A stretch of DNA of 64,000 bases from Meconema thalassinum (lineage: Eukaryota > Arthropoda > Insecta > Orthoptera > Tettigoniidae): NCBI GenBank assembly GCA_946902985.2, contig OX336389.2, positions 1,013,173,441-1,013,237,440 on the forward strand. Reading direction: 5' to 3'. A program made the position numbers and the translations under genes. Below the pieces are notes generated by a model that was given only the letters and a program-made list of their open reading frames with translations, made no database searches and was not told the DNA's origin. Position 1 is the stretch's first letter. Each line of letters opens with the position of its first letter. Shown piece by piece: positions 8,955 to 17,792 of this stretch.

Positions 8955-9165
8955 CATTCTTTCACCACAAGTGTTCAGACCTTTGTCGTAGGCGGATCGG
9001 CTATACAAGTCAGTGGTTACTATGGAATACACTATAACCAATAAAGATAAACCACGTGCCCTGTATCATGGCTACTCTTATAACTATAAGCGAGCAAATG
9101 CGAATGGCATCCTATTTTGACAGTGCTCAAAACAAAGAACAAAATGTCTAGGTCATCTAAAAAGT
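8955..9165 (+). pseudogene. FLYWCH-type zinc-finger remnant
   Basis: Frame pieces read FVVGGSAIQVSGYYG, then after stops and a shift HGYSYNYKR-ANANGILF-stop-QC and KCLGHLK. This ordering (GG..., GY.Y, aromatic-W/C, C..H) resembles a FLYWCH zinc finger, with the conserved Trp codon apparently now TGA at 9118-9120. Stops at about 9041 and 9047 also break the frame. The call is by eye and modest in certainty. Confidence 0.35.
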
Positions 9166-9300
9166 CAACATGGTGAGGTCTTAACGAAGACACTCCTGAG
9201 ATAAACAGATGTTTTTACCTAATGCATGGATTTTCATGAAACTTTGTGGGAATGCCACCCAAAACAAAAGTAGAGATATCACAAACATTTGATTCATATA

Positions 9301-10765
9301 CACACATCAAAAAAAGTTTTGCATCACCTCGGTTCCAAGAGTTCCGGAACCGTTAAATACAAAGGGAATAGAGATCAACACAAACAACATTTCAGCTCGT
9401 TTTATTGCTCATGAGACCCACACATTGCATGTTGTACCATCATACAGCTAGACTTTAAGCATTTGTGGTCCAGATTGCAGTACACACCACTACCTCTAAT
9501 ACCCAGTAGCACGTCCTCTTGCATTGATGCATGCCTGTATTCGCCGTGGCATACTATCCACAAGTTCATCAAGACACTGTTGGTCCAAATTGTCCCACTC
9601 CTCAACGACAATTCGGCGTAAATCTCTCAGAGTGGTTGGTGGGTCAAGACGTCCATAAACAGCCCTTTTCAACATATCCCAGGCATGTTCGATAGGGTTC
9701 ATGTCTGGCGAACATGCTGGCCACTGTAGTCGAGCGATGTCGTTATCTTGAAGGAACGCATTCACAAGATGTGCACGATGAGGTCGAGAATTGTCGTCCA
9801 TGAAGACAAATGCCTCTCCAATATTCTGCCGATATGGTTGCACTATGGGTCGGAGGATGTCATTCAGGTATCGTAAAGCCGTTTCGGAGCCTTCCATGAC
9901 CACCAGTGGCGTACGTCGGCCCCACATAATGCCACCCCAAAACATCAGGGAACCACCACCTTGCTGCACTCGCTGGACAGTGTGTCTAAGACGTTCAGCC
10001 TGACCAGGGTGCCTCCAAACACGTCTCCGACGATTGTCTGGTTGAAGGCATATGCGACACTCATCGGTGAAGAGAACGTGATGCCAATTCCGTGGGGTCC
10101 ATTCAGCATGTTGTTGGGCCCATCTGTACCGCGCTGCATGGTGTCGGGGTTGCAAAGCTGGACCTCGCCATGGACGTCGGGAGTGAAGTTGCGCATCATG
10201 CAGCCTATTGCGCACAGTTTGAGTTGAAACACGACGTCCTGTGGCTGAACGAAACGCATTATTCAACATGGTGGCATTGCTGTCAGGGTTCCTCCGAGCG
10301 GCAATCCGTAAGTAGCGGTCATCCACTACAGTAGTAGCCCTTGGGCGGCCTGAGCGAGGCCTGTCATCGACAGTTCCTGTATCTCTGTACCTCCTCCATG
10401 TTCGAACAACATCGCTTTGGTTCACTCTGAGACGCCTGGAAACTTCCCTTGTTGAGAGCCCTTCTTGACACAAAGTAACAATGCGGACGCGATCGAACTG
10501 CGGTATTGACCTTCTAGGCATGGTAGAACTACAGACAACATGAGCAGCGTACCTTCGTCCTGGTGGAATGACTGGAACTGATCGGCTGTCGTACCCCCTC
10601 CGTCTAATAGGCCCTGCTCATGCATGGTTGTTTACATCTTTGAGCAGTTTTAGTGACATCTATGAACAGTCAAAGGGACTGTATCTTGGATACAATATAC
10701 ACAGTCAACGTCTATATGCCGGAGATCTGGGAACCGAGGTGATGCAAAACTTTTTTTGATGTGTG
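9301..10765. mobile_element. intact Tc1/mariner-superfamily element
   Basis: A 1,465-bp element bounded by TA dinucleotides (9299-9300 and 10766-10767). Its terminal inverted repeats, starting CACACATCAAAAAAAGTTTT, are identical over 36 bp. It contains one uninterrupted transposase gene on the minus strand. The body is clearly more GC-rich than the surrounding AT-rich satellite. Perfect termini plus an open transposase imply a recent insertion. Confidence 0.95.
9496..10521 (-). CDS. Tc1-like transposase (DD34E), full length
   Basis: A 341-residue cut-and-paste transposase. Residues 1-115 form paired-like helix-turn-helix DNA-binding domains (GLSTREVSRRL, SGRPRATT, STQTVRNRL). The catalytic core carries D153 (LFTDECR), D243 (FMDDNSRPHRA) and E278 (SPDMNPIEHAWD), with 34 residues between the last two, the Tc1 spacing. 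WGGI at about 195-198 is also typical. The ATG at 10519-10521 is the only sensible start, and the length matches the family (about 340 aa). No frame break or missing catalytic residue is visible, so the enzyme may be functional. The promoter would lie in the 244 bp before the ATG. Confidence 0.95.
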   Translation of the reverse strand: MPRRSIPQFDRVRIVTLCQEGLSTREVSRRLRVNQSDVVRTWRRYRDTGTVDDRPRSGRPRATTVVDDRYLRIAARRNPDSNATMLNNAFRSATGRRVSTQTVRNRLHDAQLHSRRPWRGPALQPRHHAARYRWAQQHAEWTPRNWHHVLFTDECRICLQPDNRRRRVWRHPGQAERLRHTVQRVQQGGGSLMFWGGIMWGRRTPLVVMEGSETALRYLNDILRPIVQPYRQNIGEAFVFMDDNSRPHRAHLVNAFLQDNDIARLQWPACSPDMNPIEHAWDMLKRAVYGRLDPPTTLRDLRRIVVEEWDNLDQQCLDELVDSMPRRIQACINARGRATGY

Positions 10766-11699
10766 TACAATTAATAGTTTTTCCAAAATATTTTTTTTAT
10801 TTTTATTTTTTTGGAATATTTAATTCCATTTTTTTCCATAGATTTCAAATGACATGTTAATGGAAATTTGGAATTAGGTATATAATACTTCTTTACATAA
10901 CACTACGTATCGACTTTTCTGTAAATAATTTATATAATGAGATATTATAGTACTAAATTTGTGTAATATTTTTGTTCAAAAATTTGGACTTTTAAATCCC
11001 TACTGCTGGGAAGAATTCTGCAATCAAGAATTCCATACGCAGGTTTCCTAATATAGCTGTGATACATATACCATACAAATTTTGTTACATTTGGCAGAAT
11101 ATTATGGGAGAAAAATGGGATTTAAATGTAAAATTACAATTGGCGGGAAAATTAAAGCAAAGTTCAAGTGAGGTTATCTTCCTACCTAATGCATGGATTT
11201 TCAAGAAACTTTGTGGGAATGTCACCCAAACAAAAGTAGAGATATCACAAACAATTGTTTCATAAACAATTAATAGTTTTTCAAAAATATTTTTTGATTT
11301 TTTTGGTGGAATTTTTAATTCCATTTTTTTCATAGATTTCAAATGACATGTTAATGGAAATTTTGACTTAGGTATATAATACTCCTTTAAAAACACTACG
11401 TATCGATTTTTCTGTAAATAATTTATTTAATGAGATATTATAGTTCTAAATTTGTGTAATTTTTTTGTTCAAAGTTTTTGGACTTTTAAATCCCTACTAC
11501 TGGGAAGAATTCTGCAATCAAGAATTCCATACGCAGGTTTCCTAATATAGCTGTGATACATATACCATACAAATTTTGTTACATTTGGCAGAATTTTATG
11601 GGAGAAAAATGGGATTTAAATATAAAATTACAATTGGCGGGAAAATTAAAGCAAAGTACAAGTGACGTTATCTTCCTGATCCATTACCTAGAAGTCACC

Positions 11700-12024
11700 G
11701 GGTGAGTTAGAAGTGGTCGTTACGGCATGACTAATGGCAGTCGCTCACATCCGGGAGGCGACGAGGTTCGAATCCCCCCGCCGGCAACCTTGAAGATGGT
11801 CTTCTGTGGTTTCCCATCTTCCTTCCAGGCAAATGCCGGGGTTGGCCCCTAACTATAGGCCACAGCCACTACCTTCCAACTCCTCGCCCTTCCCTTCCAA
11901 CTTTCCTCCCCAACGGTACTTGTAGCTTACCCAATGGGTGTCCGTCTCGAATCAGCTACAAAAAACTGGCGAGCCGAACATGTCCTCGGACACTCCCGCC
12001 ACTAAAAGCCATACGCTAAAAAAA
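11700..12024 (+). mobile_element. full-length tRNA-derived SINE with 12-bp target duplication
   Basis: A 325-bp element flanked by CTAGAAGTCACC at 11688-11699 and 12025-12036. The head contains a box-B-like GGTTCGAATCCCC; the middle has GGTTTCCCATCTTCCTTCC and GGCAAATGCCGGGG; the tail has GACACTCCCGCCACTAAAAGCC followed by an A-run. Length, split tRNA promoter and target duplication define a SINE. Confidence 0.85.
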
Positions 12025-12036
12025 CTAGAAGTCACC

Positions 12037-12739
12037 AGAACCGTATGTATTTCCTTCCTTTTGTTTCTTAGCAGCTTCTGTACGAATATTGGAATTTCTG
12101 GAAGCTTGTCTAGTATCTTGATACACAAATACAAGAGGTTACTTGCGCACGAACTTCACAAAAGTAAACAGACTGGCTACTGCCACAGAACTCACAAGAA
12201 AGAAGAAACATACAAGAATAACAAAACTTATAGTTGTCGGCATTATTGTAGTGACTTCAGGAATACCAATACAAGCATGCAATGTTGCTCAATGACAGTA
12301 GAGTCAAGTACTGAAATATTAGTCCTTTGCAGGCTTTATAAATTCATTCAGAAACATGGTAGATCTTACATCTCGATTCTGTAGAAATATATGCGGAGGG
12401 GGGGGGGGCTGCTGGCCCATCCCCGGGGTACGTAATTGCAAAGGACCGGGATATTTTATTGATTTGATTGAATGAAAACATGACAGTGACATCATAAATA
12501 ATCTAACAAGCAGTTCAGCAGATGCCACGCCCATTTCTGCTGTGTGCAGACTGACAAACAAAGCATTATTAAGGTGATAAATTGTTTGAATTCAACGGAA
12601 TAACTTTGTGACAAGAAACAAGAAACCCAATCCTTTCAATTTCAGTCATAAAAAAATCACCAAAATGAACAAAATATTGACTTTTATCTCCGGAGTGTCG
12701 CCTTAAGTGTGGGTACTCATCAATGTGGTATACCAAATG
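12037..12739. other. unassigned non-coding stretch
   Basis: AT-rich DNA with a 10-G run near 12400. An ORF that crosses from the SINE into it has no recognisable content. I see no gene or repeat structure here. Confidence 0.4.
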
Positions 12740-13180
12740 AAACACCGTTGGTGTTAACAAAACATGATCAAAAGAACAAGAAAAAGCAAGCCCAACAGAA
12801 ACATAGTGTTACTCAACATGGAGACTTCTTTGTGAAAAGCATTTACCATCTCCTCAAAAAGTTGTGTTTAAACCCTCTTCCAAGCCATCTGTAAAGCGAA
12901 CAACAACACTATCTAAAGCCACGCAGACTCTAAAAAATGTGTCCATGGAAAAGCATCAAAACGGAGTACATAGTCATAGTGATCATAGTTAAAATAATGA
13001 TGATTTTGATGATGGTCATGATGATGATGACAATGATGATGTAAAAAAGAGGATCAAGGGTTTACACCTATAAAACCATTGCGGCTTCCCCAGTTTCTAA
13101 CCACCTCCGTCCATGCCCCCCGTGGAAAACTCATTTACCGCAAGTCATGGGTAAAAAAAACTAGACGTATAACCACCTAG
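12740..13180 (+). pseudogene. remnant of Maverick integrase-side (DUF8207-like) gene, N-terminal part
   Basis: The frame from about 12833 reads KVVFKPSSKPS, LSKATQTL, then an acidic Asp-rich run (13000-13042) and EDQGFTPIKPL. This parallels the copy 2 protein at 57419-57766 (AMFKPSFKPS, ISQATQTL, Glu-rich run, EEQVFTP) segment by segment. Upstream similarity (Lys-rich, then DFFV) is in a different frame, so at least one frameshift is present. It points toward the terminal repeat at 13440, as copy 2's gene points to its own left end, so this is an integrase-side Maverick end in inverted orientation with no integrase left. Confidence 0.5.
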
Positions 13181-13439
13181 GGTAAAGAAAAAAATGTTGT
13201 AAGTAGGTAACGATTGTAAAAAGTAATTTAATGAAAAAAATATATAGTGTGTATGAGTATGCTCTGTTTTTCTTTTTATCTTACTTGTTATCCCCACACT
13301 TTAACGATATCCATGTTCCACGTTTCCAATTTCCTATTCACACTCTGTCAATGCCATGTCCTGTGACTTGGCGGTCATTCTTGCAATTGTTTTTCATTCA
13401 TGACAGTCATGCCTTTACCAAGCATACACGAATAATTGC

Positions 13440-13832
13440 ATAAGCCTCTGCGATCCATGATTCATCAATTCCTCCCAAACCCCCCCACCCAACCCCTCTT
13501 ACCCAGCCTATACTGCAGGTTACAACATCCCTACACATGCATGATACTTTTTACTGACTCAGCGATTTACACACTTGAGCATTCTATGATCGTGCATGTG
13601 TACAGCTAACGTTCAAGGCCAACACCTGCGTGAGGTCATGTGACACATCTACTTGCATTTTGTCACGTACGAATCAAACAGGATGTGACTTGTTAGCGTA
13701 CATGTTGTTTCACATGTGTTTACACGCATTTCACTCCCCAAACCATGGTTGTCAGATTGTTTTCGATTGCCCTGTTGTCAAGTCAGGTCAGGTCAGCGCA
13801 TTCCAATAAGCTCTGCGATCCATGATTTATGA
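13440..13832. repeat. Maverick terminal inverted repeat region (right end of copy 1 region)
   Basis: The reverse complement of this stretch matches 55145-55560 next to the copy 2 integrase: AGCTTATTGGAATGCGCTGA, then TGACAAC, TTCGTACGTGACAAAATGCA and TCGCTGA.TCAGTAAAAA in the same order. It is therefore a Maverick end. The motif TCTGCGATCCATGATT occurs at both edges (13443 and 13813). Copy 2's version contains an internal 113-bp duplication absent here. Confidence 0.7.
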
Positions 13833-13869
13833 AACAGCGATTCATGCATTCGCAAGCATGGCAACCATG

Positions 13870-14460
13870 GGCCCAGCCATCCAAGTCCAACGACCCCTCA
13901 TACAAGTCCCTAGCCTTATTGGTTTATGAGATATTAGCAAAAGTGCAGTTAGGCCCTTTTGACAAAAATTGAAAATACATTCATAAAGGAAACGTCATTC
14001 CAAGTCCAACGACCCCTCATACAAGTCCCTAGCCTTATTGGTTTATGAGATATGAAAAGCGCAGGACCTATTAGTTTTCCATTTTTGGTTAGATTTTAAA
14101 AATATAACTCATCCATAAATCATTATTCAAAAAGCACGCCCTCCTACAAAAAATCTAAATGCGCATGCGTAAAACAAAACACAAAAATGTTAATTCATTA
14201 TGGTGTCAACTCGTTGGCATGTCGTTTATGTGAAACAACGTTTAATTTCGTATTAGCATTCAAACTCCCACATGTCGCACTTGGAAAGCAAAATTTTCTA
14301 AAAAATTAAAATTTCACCCCCTAGTAGGGGTAGGTTTTATTTTGGGAGTGGAAATAGGTTGTCCATTGTAAAGGGGGTGTCAGCTTGAGTTCAACGACAC
14401 CTCATTAGTCAAAATCCGACCATGCGTTCGGGAGATAGCGGTTTTGACCCCTGAATGTAT
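13870..14460. repeat. outer repeats of the Maverick end (two conserved motif types)
   Basis: The segment CAAGTCCCTAGCCTTATTGGTTTATGAGATAT occurs twice (about 13902 and 14022), preceded each time by TCCAAGTCCAACGACCCCTC. Further out at 14375-14450 lie GTTCAACGACACCTCATT and TTCGGGAGATAGCGG. The same motif types occur in inverted order outside the copy 2 end (three at 54365-54735, one at 53775-53860). I see no gene here. Confidence 0.55.
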
Positions 14461-14955
14461 GGCGTGTTAGTATGTGACGTCACCAGGAAAGTAGGCTATG
14501 AGTGAACATTTTGAAACTTTTTGATTACACCTCGTACGTTAGGTTAGGTTGGGCTAGGTTACGTTAAGCTATGGCCGCCATCTTGTGACGTCACCAGGAA
14601 AGTAGGCGATGGGTCAACATTTTGGAACTTTTTTGATCACACCTCGTTGTGACATCACCAGGAAAGTAGGCTATGGGTTAACAAATTGGAACTTTTCAAT
14701 CACACCTCGTTGTGACGTCACCAGGAAAGTAGGCTATGAGTCAACATTTTGCAACTTTTTGATCACACCTCGTTGTGACATAACCAGGAAAGTAGGCTAT
14801 GGGTGACGTCACCGCCGCCATCTTGTAACGTCACCACCGCCAGCTTAGCCGCCATCTTGTAACGTCATCGCCGCCGTCTTGGCCGCCCTCTTGGCCGCCA
14901 TCTTGGGCGCCATCTTGGCCGCCATCTTGTGACGTCACCAGGAAAGTAGACTATC
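14460..14955 (+). repeat. tandem array with CRE-like and YY1-like motifs
   Basis: Repeats of GTGACGTCACCAGGAAAGTAGG followed by an imperfect AACATTTTG.AACTTTTTGATCACACCTCG spacer, five times between 14470 and 14800, then a denser run of GCCGCCATCTTG and GTAACGTCA to 14945. TGACGTCA is the palindromic CREB/ATF core and CCGCCATCTTG matches the YY1 consensus; binding is not shown. A LINE fragment abuts its right end. Confidence 0.75.
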
Positions 14956-14960
14956 ATCTA

Positions 14961-15700
14961 GGACCTGTACAGCCCCCCTACTCAAGTCTTTAAGCTTTGC
15001 TTGCATTTCACCGTGTGCCTCAGACAGAAGACACAAATCGTCAGCAAAATCCAGATCTTCCAGTCTATTGGTGAATCACCATTGGATACCACGTTTCGCA
15101 TTTCTAGTAACATTTCGCATCGCCGCATCAATCACAATCAAGAACATGGTTGGCGACAGGATACCACCTTGGTGTACTCCTGAACATACAGATATAGGCT
15201 CGGATACACGGCCCTCATGAATGACTCTGCATGTGTACTCCCGGTATGTTTCTTGAATGAGAATAATAATCTGTGAAGGCACTCCATAGCGCTTCACTTC
15301 CTTCCACATGGCTTCTCTATTGATCGAATCGAAGGCTTTCTCTAAGTGAACAAACACTGCATAGAGGCGAGATGACCATTCCGCACACTGCTCCAGAATT
15401 ATCCTCAAGGTGTTTATTTGGTCGACAAACGAACGATTTTGACGAAAACCTGCTGGTTCTCGTCGGAGCCTTCAGGTAACGGATTCTTTAATTCTGTTTA
15501 GCAAAACCCTCGTAAAGACTTTACTAGGGATTGAGAGAAGTGTAATGCCTCTCCAGTTATTACAGTTTGACATATCTTCCTTCTTTGGCAACTTCACCAG
15601 TAACCCACATCTCCAGTCCGCCGGCATTTCTCCATTTGTCCATACCTTCTCAAATAGCGGCTGCAACATATTTGCTGTGGTGTCCATATCTACCTTCATG
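14961..15700 (-). pseudogene. LINE reverse transcriptase fragment
   Basis: Reading leftward: NWRGITLLSIPSKVF and LLNRI (fingers), a frameshift near 15410-15475, then YAVFVHLEKAFDSINR (motif A, catalytic Asp replaced: FVHLEKAFD lacks the usual first Asp of D-x-E-KAFD), GVHQGGILSPTMF (motif B) and, after an in-frame TGA at 15074-15076, DLDFADDLCLLS with the FADD box. The thumb and C-terminus are missing. Non-functional. Confidence 0.8.
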
Positions 15701-15902
15701 CCTTCTGCTGGAATATTGTCAACTCATGCTGCCTTACCAATATGCAACTCTCTCAATGCTCGCTTGATTTCCTCCACTGTAGGTATGCAGGTTTTAATCC
15801 TTGAATCATGCTGGATCTCTTCTTCATCTCCTCCTACTCCCTCTTCTAGTCGATCTTCCAGGGAGCGGTTTGAAACTGCACAAAAATGTTCCTGCCATCG
15901 CT

Positions 15903-16430
15903 TCAGTTGATCCTCAGGGTTTGTTTAAAGGGTACCATCTTAGTTCCTGACTGGCCGGTTTCTCTGCATCTGCTTTCTTGCCAGTACTCGGGTGATTGTA
16001 TTTCTTTAAGATTTCCTCTCTTCGTTGCCTCTTCTGCCTGTTTAGATAGGTCATCTATCCAATTTCCTTGATCTCTTCTAGCACTTCTCTTAACTTCCTT
16101 GTCCTTTGCAGCATATTTTGCTTGTAATTCTGCTTTTCTTGCTCGTGTCCTACATGCGTTCATTTCCTCCTTTATCTGTTTCCTTTCTCTGATGATATCC
16201 CATGTCTGTCCAGTCATCATATCTTTTTTCCGCCTATCTTTGAAACCCAGGATGTTTTCCCTTGCTTTGGTAAAGACAGATATAATCTTCACCCAATTTT
16301 CCTCAACAGTTTCATCCTCCACCTGAGCAAGTGCTTGGAATCGATTCATTAACTCTACCCTAAAGGCCTCCTTAACCTGTATGTCATCCTTTAGCTTTAC
16401 CACATCATACCGGTTCATTTTCTGGTCCAT
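15903..16430 (-). pseudogene. LINE linker between endonuclease and reverse transcriptase
   Basis: A charged, helical 175-residue frame (EENWVKIISVFTKARENILGFKDRRKKD, then Lys/Arg/Glu-rich) that overlaps the endonuclease frame by 16 bp in another phase, so a frameshift joins them. This segment is typical of LINE ORF2 between the two enzymatic domains. No catalytic motif is expected. Confidence 0.6.
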
Positions 16431-17515
16431 CGTCTTTTTCTGTAGGTAGCCACAACAAGGTGGTGATCACTGCCGATGTCCGCACCTCTCTTATTTCTCA
16501 CATCCAACAAAGAGCGCCTCCATCTCGTTTCAATCGCTACATGATCTATCTGGTTTTCTGTATTATGATCTGGTGATACCCAGGTCACTTTATGGCAATC
16601 TTTATGCGGAAATACAGTACCACCAATAATCAAATCATGGTTGGCACAGAGGTTCACAAAGAGTTGTCCACTTTCATTTCGATCTCCTAAACCATGCCTT
16701 CCCATAATATGCTCAAGTCCTTCATTTTCCTGGCCCACTTTTGCATTCAAGTCTCCTCCAACTATAATGATATCCTTCTTCTTCTGTTTCTTAACTTTAC
16801 TATTTAGATGTTCATAAAACACCTGCTTATCTTCTTCCTGCGCTGCCTCTGTGGGTGCATAGCAAACAATCATCACAATGTTCCCAATATTGGACTTCAG
16901 ACGTGCCACAATTATCCTTCCCGACACTGGATATCACTCTATAAGGCTCTCTTTTGCCTCCTTATCCATCATTATACCTACACCTTCACAACTTGCTCTA
17001 TCACCTTCGGGTCTTCCAGAGTATATAAATGTAACTCCATCGTGGGTGGCCAGCTCCCCAAAATCTCTCCATCTTACTTCACTCAGTCTCAGGATGTTCA
17101 GACCGTAATTCTTCATACATGCCACTGCTTGCCGCAGTCTTCCGCTTTCCCGCAGAGTTCTCACATTCCATAATCCAATTTTCGTCAACCTTTTCAAGCC
17201 AAAAGTCGTCGTCTTCGGATCCATCCGGTATCTTTTCATTGATGTTTCTTTAATAAGTTGTTTTAAGGTATGCGAGTTATTAGCCCACAGTACCCGATCG
17301 TGGTGGTGGGAATGCCACCTGCGCCTCCAAGCTTGCGGTTTTCTGTTGGGGTTTTTCTCCCTTAGACTTTGAAGACCCCTCTTCACCACAAGACTGGTTT
17401 TCCTCTTTTTTACCCCAAGAGGGAGAGTTGCCTCCTCCACCAGCTTCGCCGTACCAATGGCCTCCTTCTCCGTCTCCGTTGCCGTTAAGGACTTCACCAG
17501 AGTCCCGTTAGCCAT
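16415..17515 (-). pseudogene. LINE apurinic-like endonuclease (EEP fold), one in-frame stop
   Basis: Exonuclease-endonuclease-phosphatase domain that nicks target DNA for retrotransposition. Motifs in order: GLWNVRTL, LSEVRW, CYAPTEA, VGGDLNAKVG, QIDHVAI and GADIGSDHHLVVA (SDH active site). The two frames 16934-17515 and 16415-16927 are in phase, separated by a TGA at 16931-16933. The 70 residues before IGLWNV are Arg/Lys-rich. It resembles 'craniofacial development protein 2-like' sequences, which are LINE derivatives. Confidence 0.8.
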
Positions 17516-17645
17516 TACTTTTCAGGGTTCCACTAAGGCCTTCACAGTTACCGTAGCGGTCCTGGAAGCACAAGGTCCCAACTGTACTTCACCCTTACAG
17601 GCTATCCCCTACTTCATAATGTTGCCCGTCCCCCAGGACGTGGAC

Positions 17646-17788
17646 GAGGGGTTGGAATTCTAGGGGACACTCCCATTTTAAACCGGCATTATTATTGGAA
17701 GTGGCAACATGTGACCTTGACGCGTTCAATAGCTTCATGTTTTGGGGCAAAGAGCTTAGTTCAGTAGTTGGCACATTGGCCGAGTAAG
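17646..17788. other. unassigned spacer before element A
   Basis: Short non-coding spacer between the LINE 5' side and the target duplication GTAC of element A (17789-17792). Nothing recognisable is present. Confidence 0.4.
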
Positions 17789-17792
17789 GTAC

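Larger units (their letters stand above)
9216..11687 (+). repeat. satellite-like dimer (about 500-bp unit), first unit split by Tc1
   Basis: Unit 1 is 9216-9300 plus 10766-11182; unit 2 is 11183 to about 11675. Both start TACCTAATGCATGGATTTTC, contain AAGTAGAGATATCACAAACA and end with CAATTGGCGGGAAAATTAAA, about 95 percent identical. The units are AT-rich without coding potential. The Tc1 insertion interrupts only unit 1, so the duplication can be older or the insertion unit-specific. Confidence 0.8.
14955..17645 (-). mobile_element. degraded LINE with CFDP2-type endonuclease
   Basis: A non-LTR retrotransposon on the minus strand: endonuclease (16415-17515), linker (15903-16430), reverse transcriptase (14961-15700). 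It carries several stops and frameshifts and is cut inside the reverse transcriptase at about 14955, where the CRE/YY1 array begins. No poly-A tail or target duplication is found. The endonuclease style resembles RTE/BovB-type LINEs. Confidence 0.75.

Noticed and set aside
11938..12384. 148-codon ORF
   Set aside because: It starts in the SINE and runs into unrelated flank, with low-complexity composition and no recognisable domain.
8220..13440. protein-primed DNA polymerase B expected in a Maverick
   Set aside because: No YGDTD, SLYP or similar polymerase motifs seen in any frame I followed; it may be deleted or lie outside the window.
15001..17173. plus-strand ORFs between 15.0 and 17.2 kb
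   Set aside because: Antisense shadows of the minus-strand LINE.
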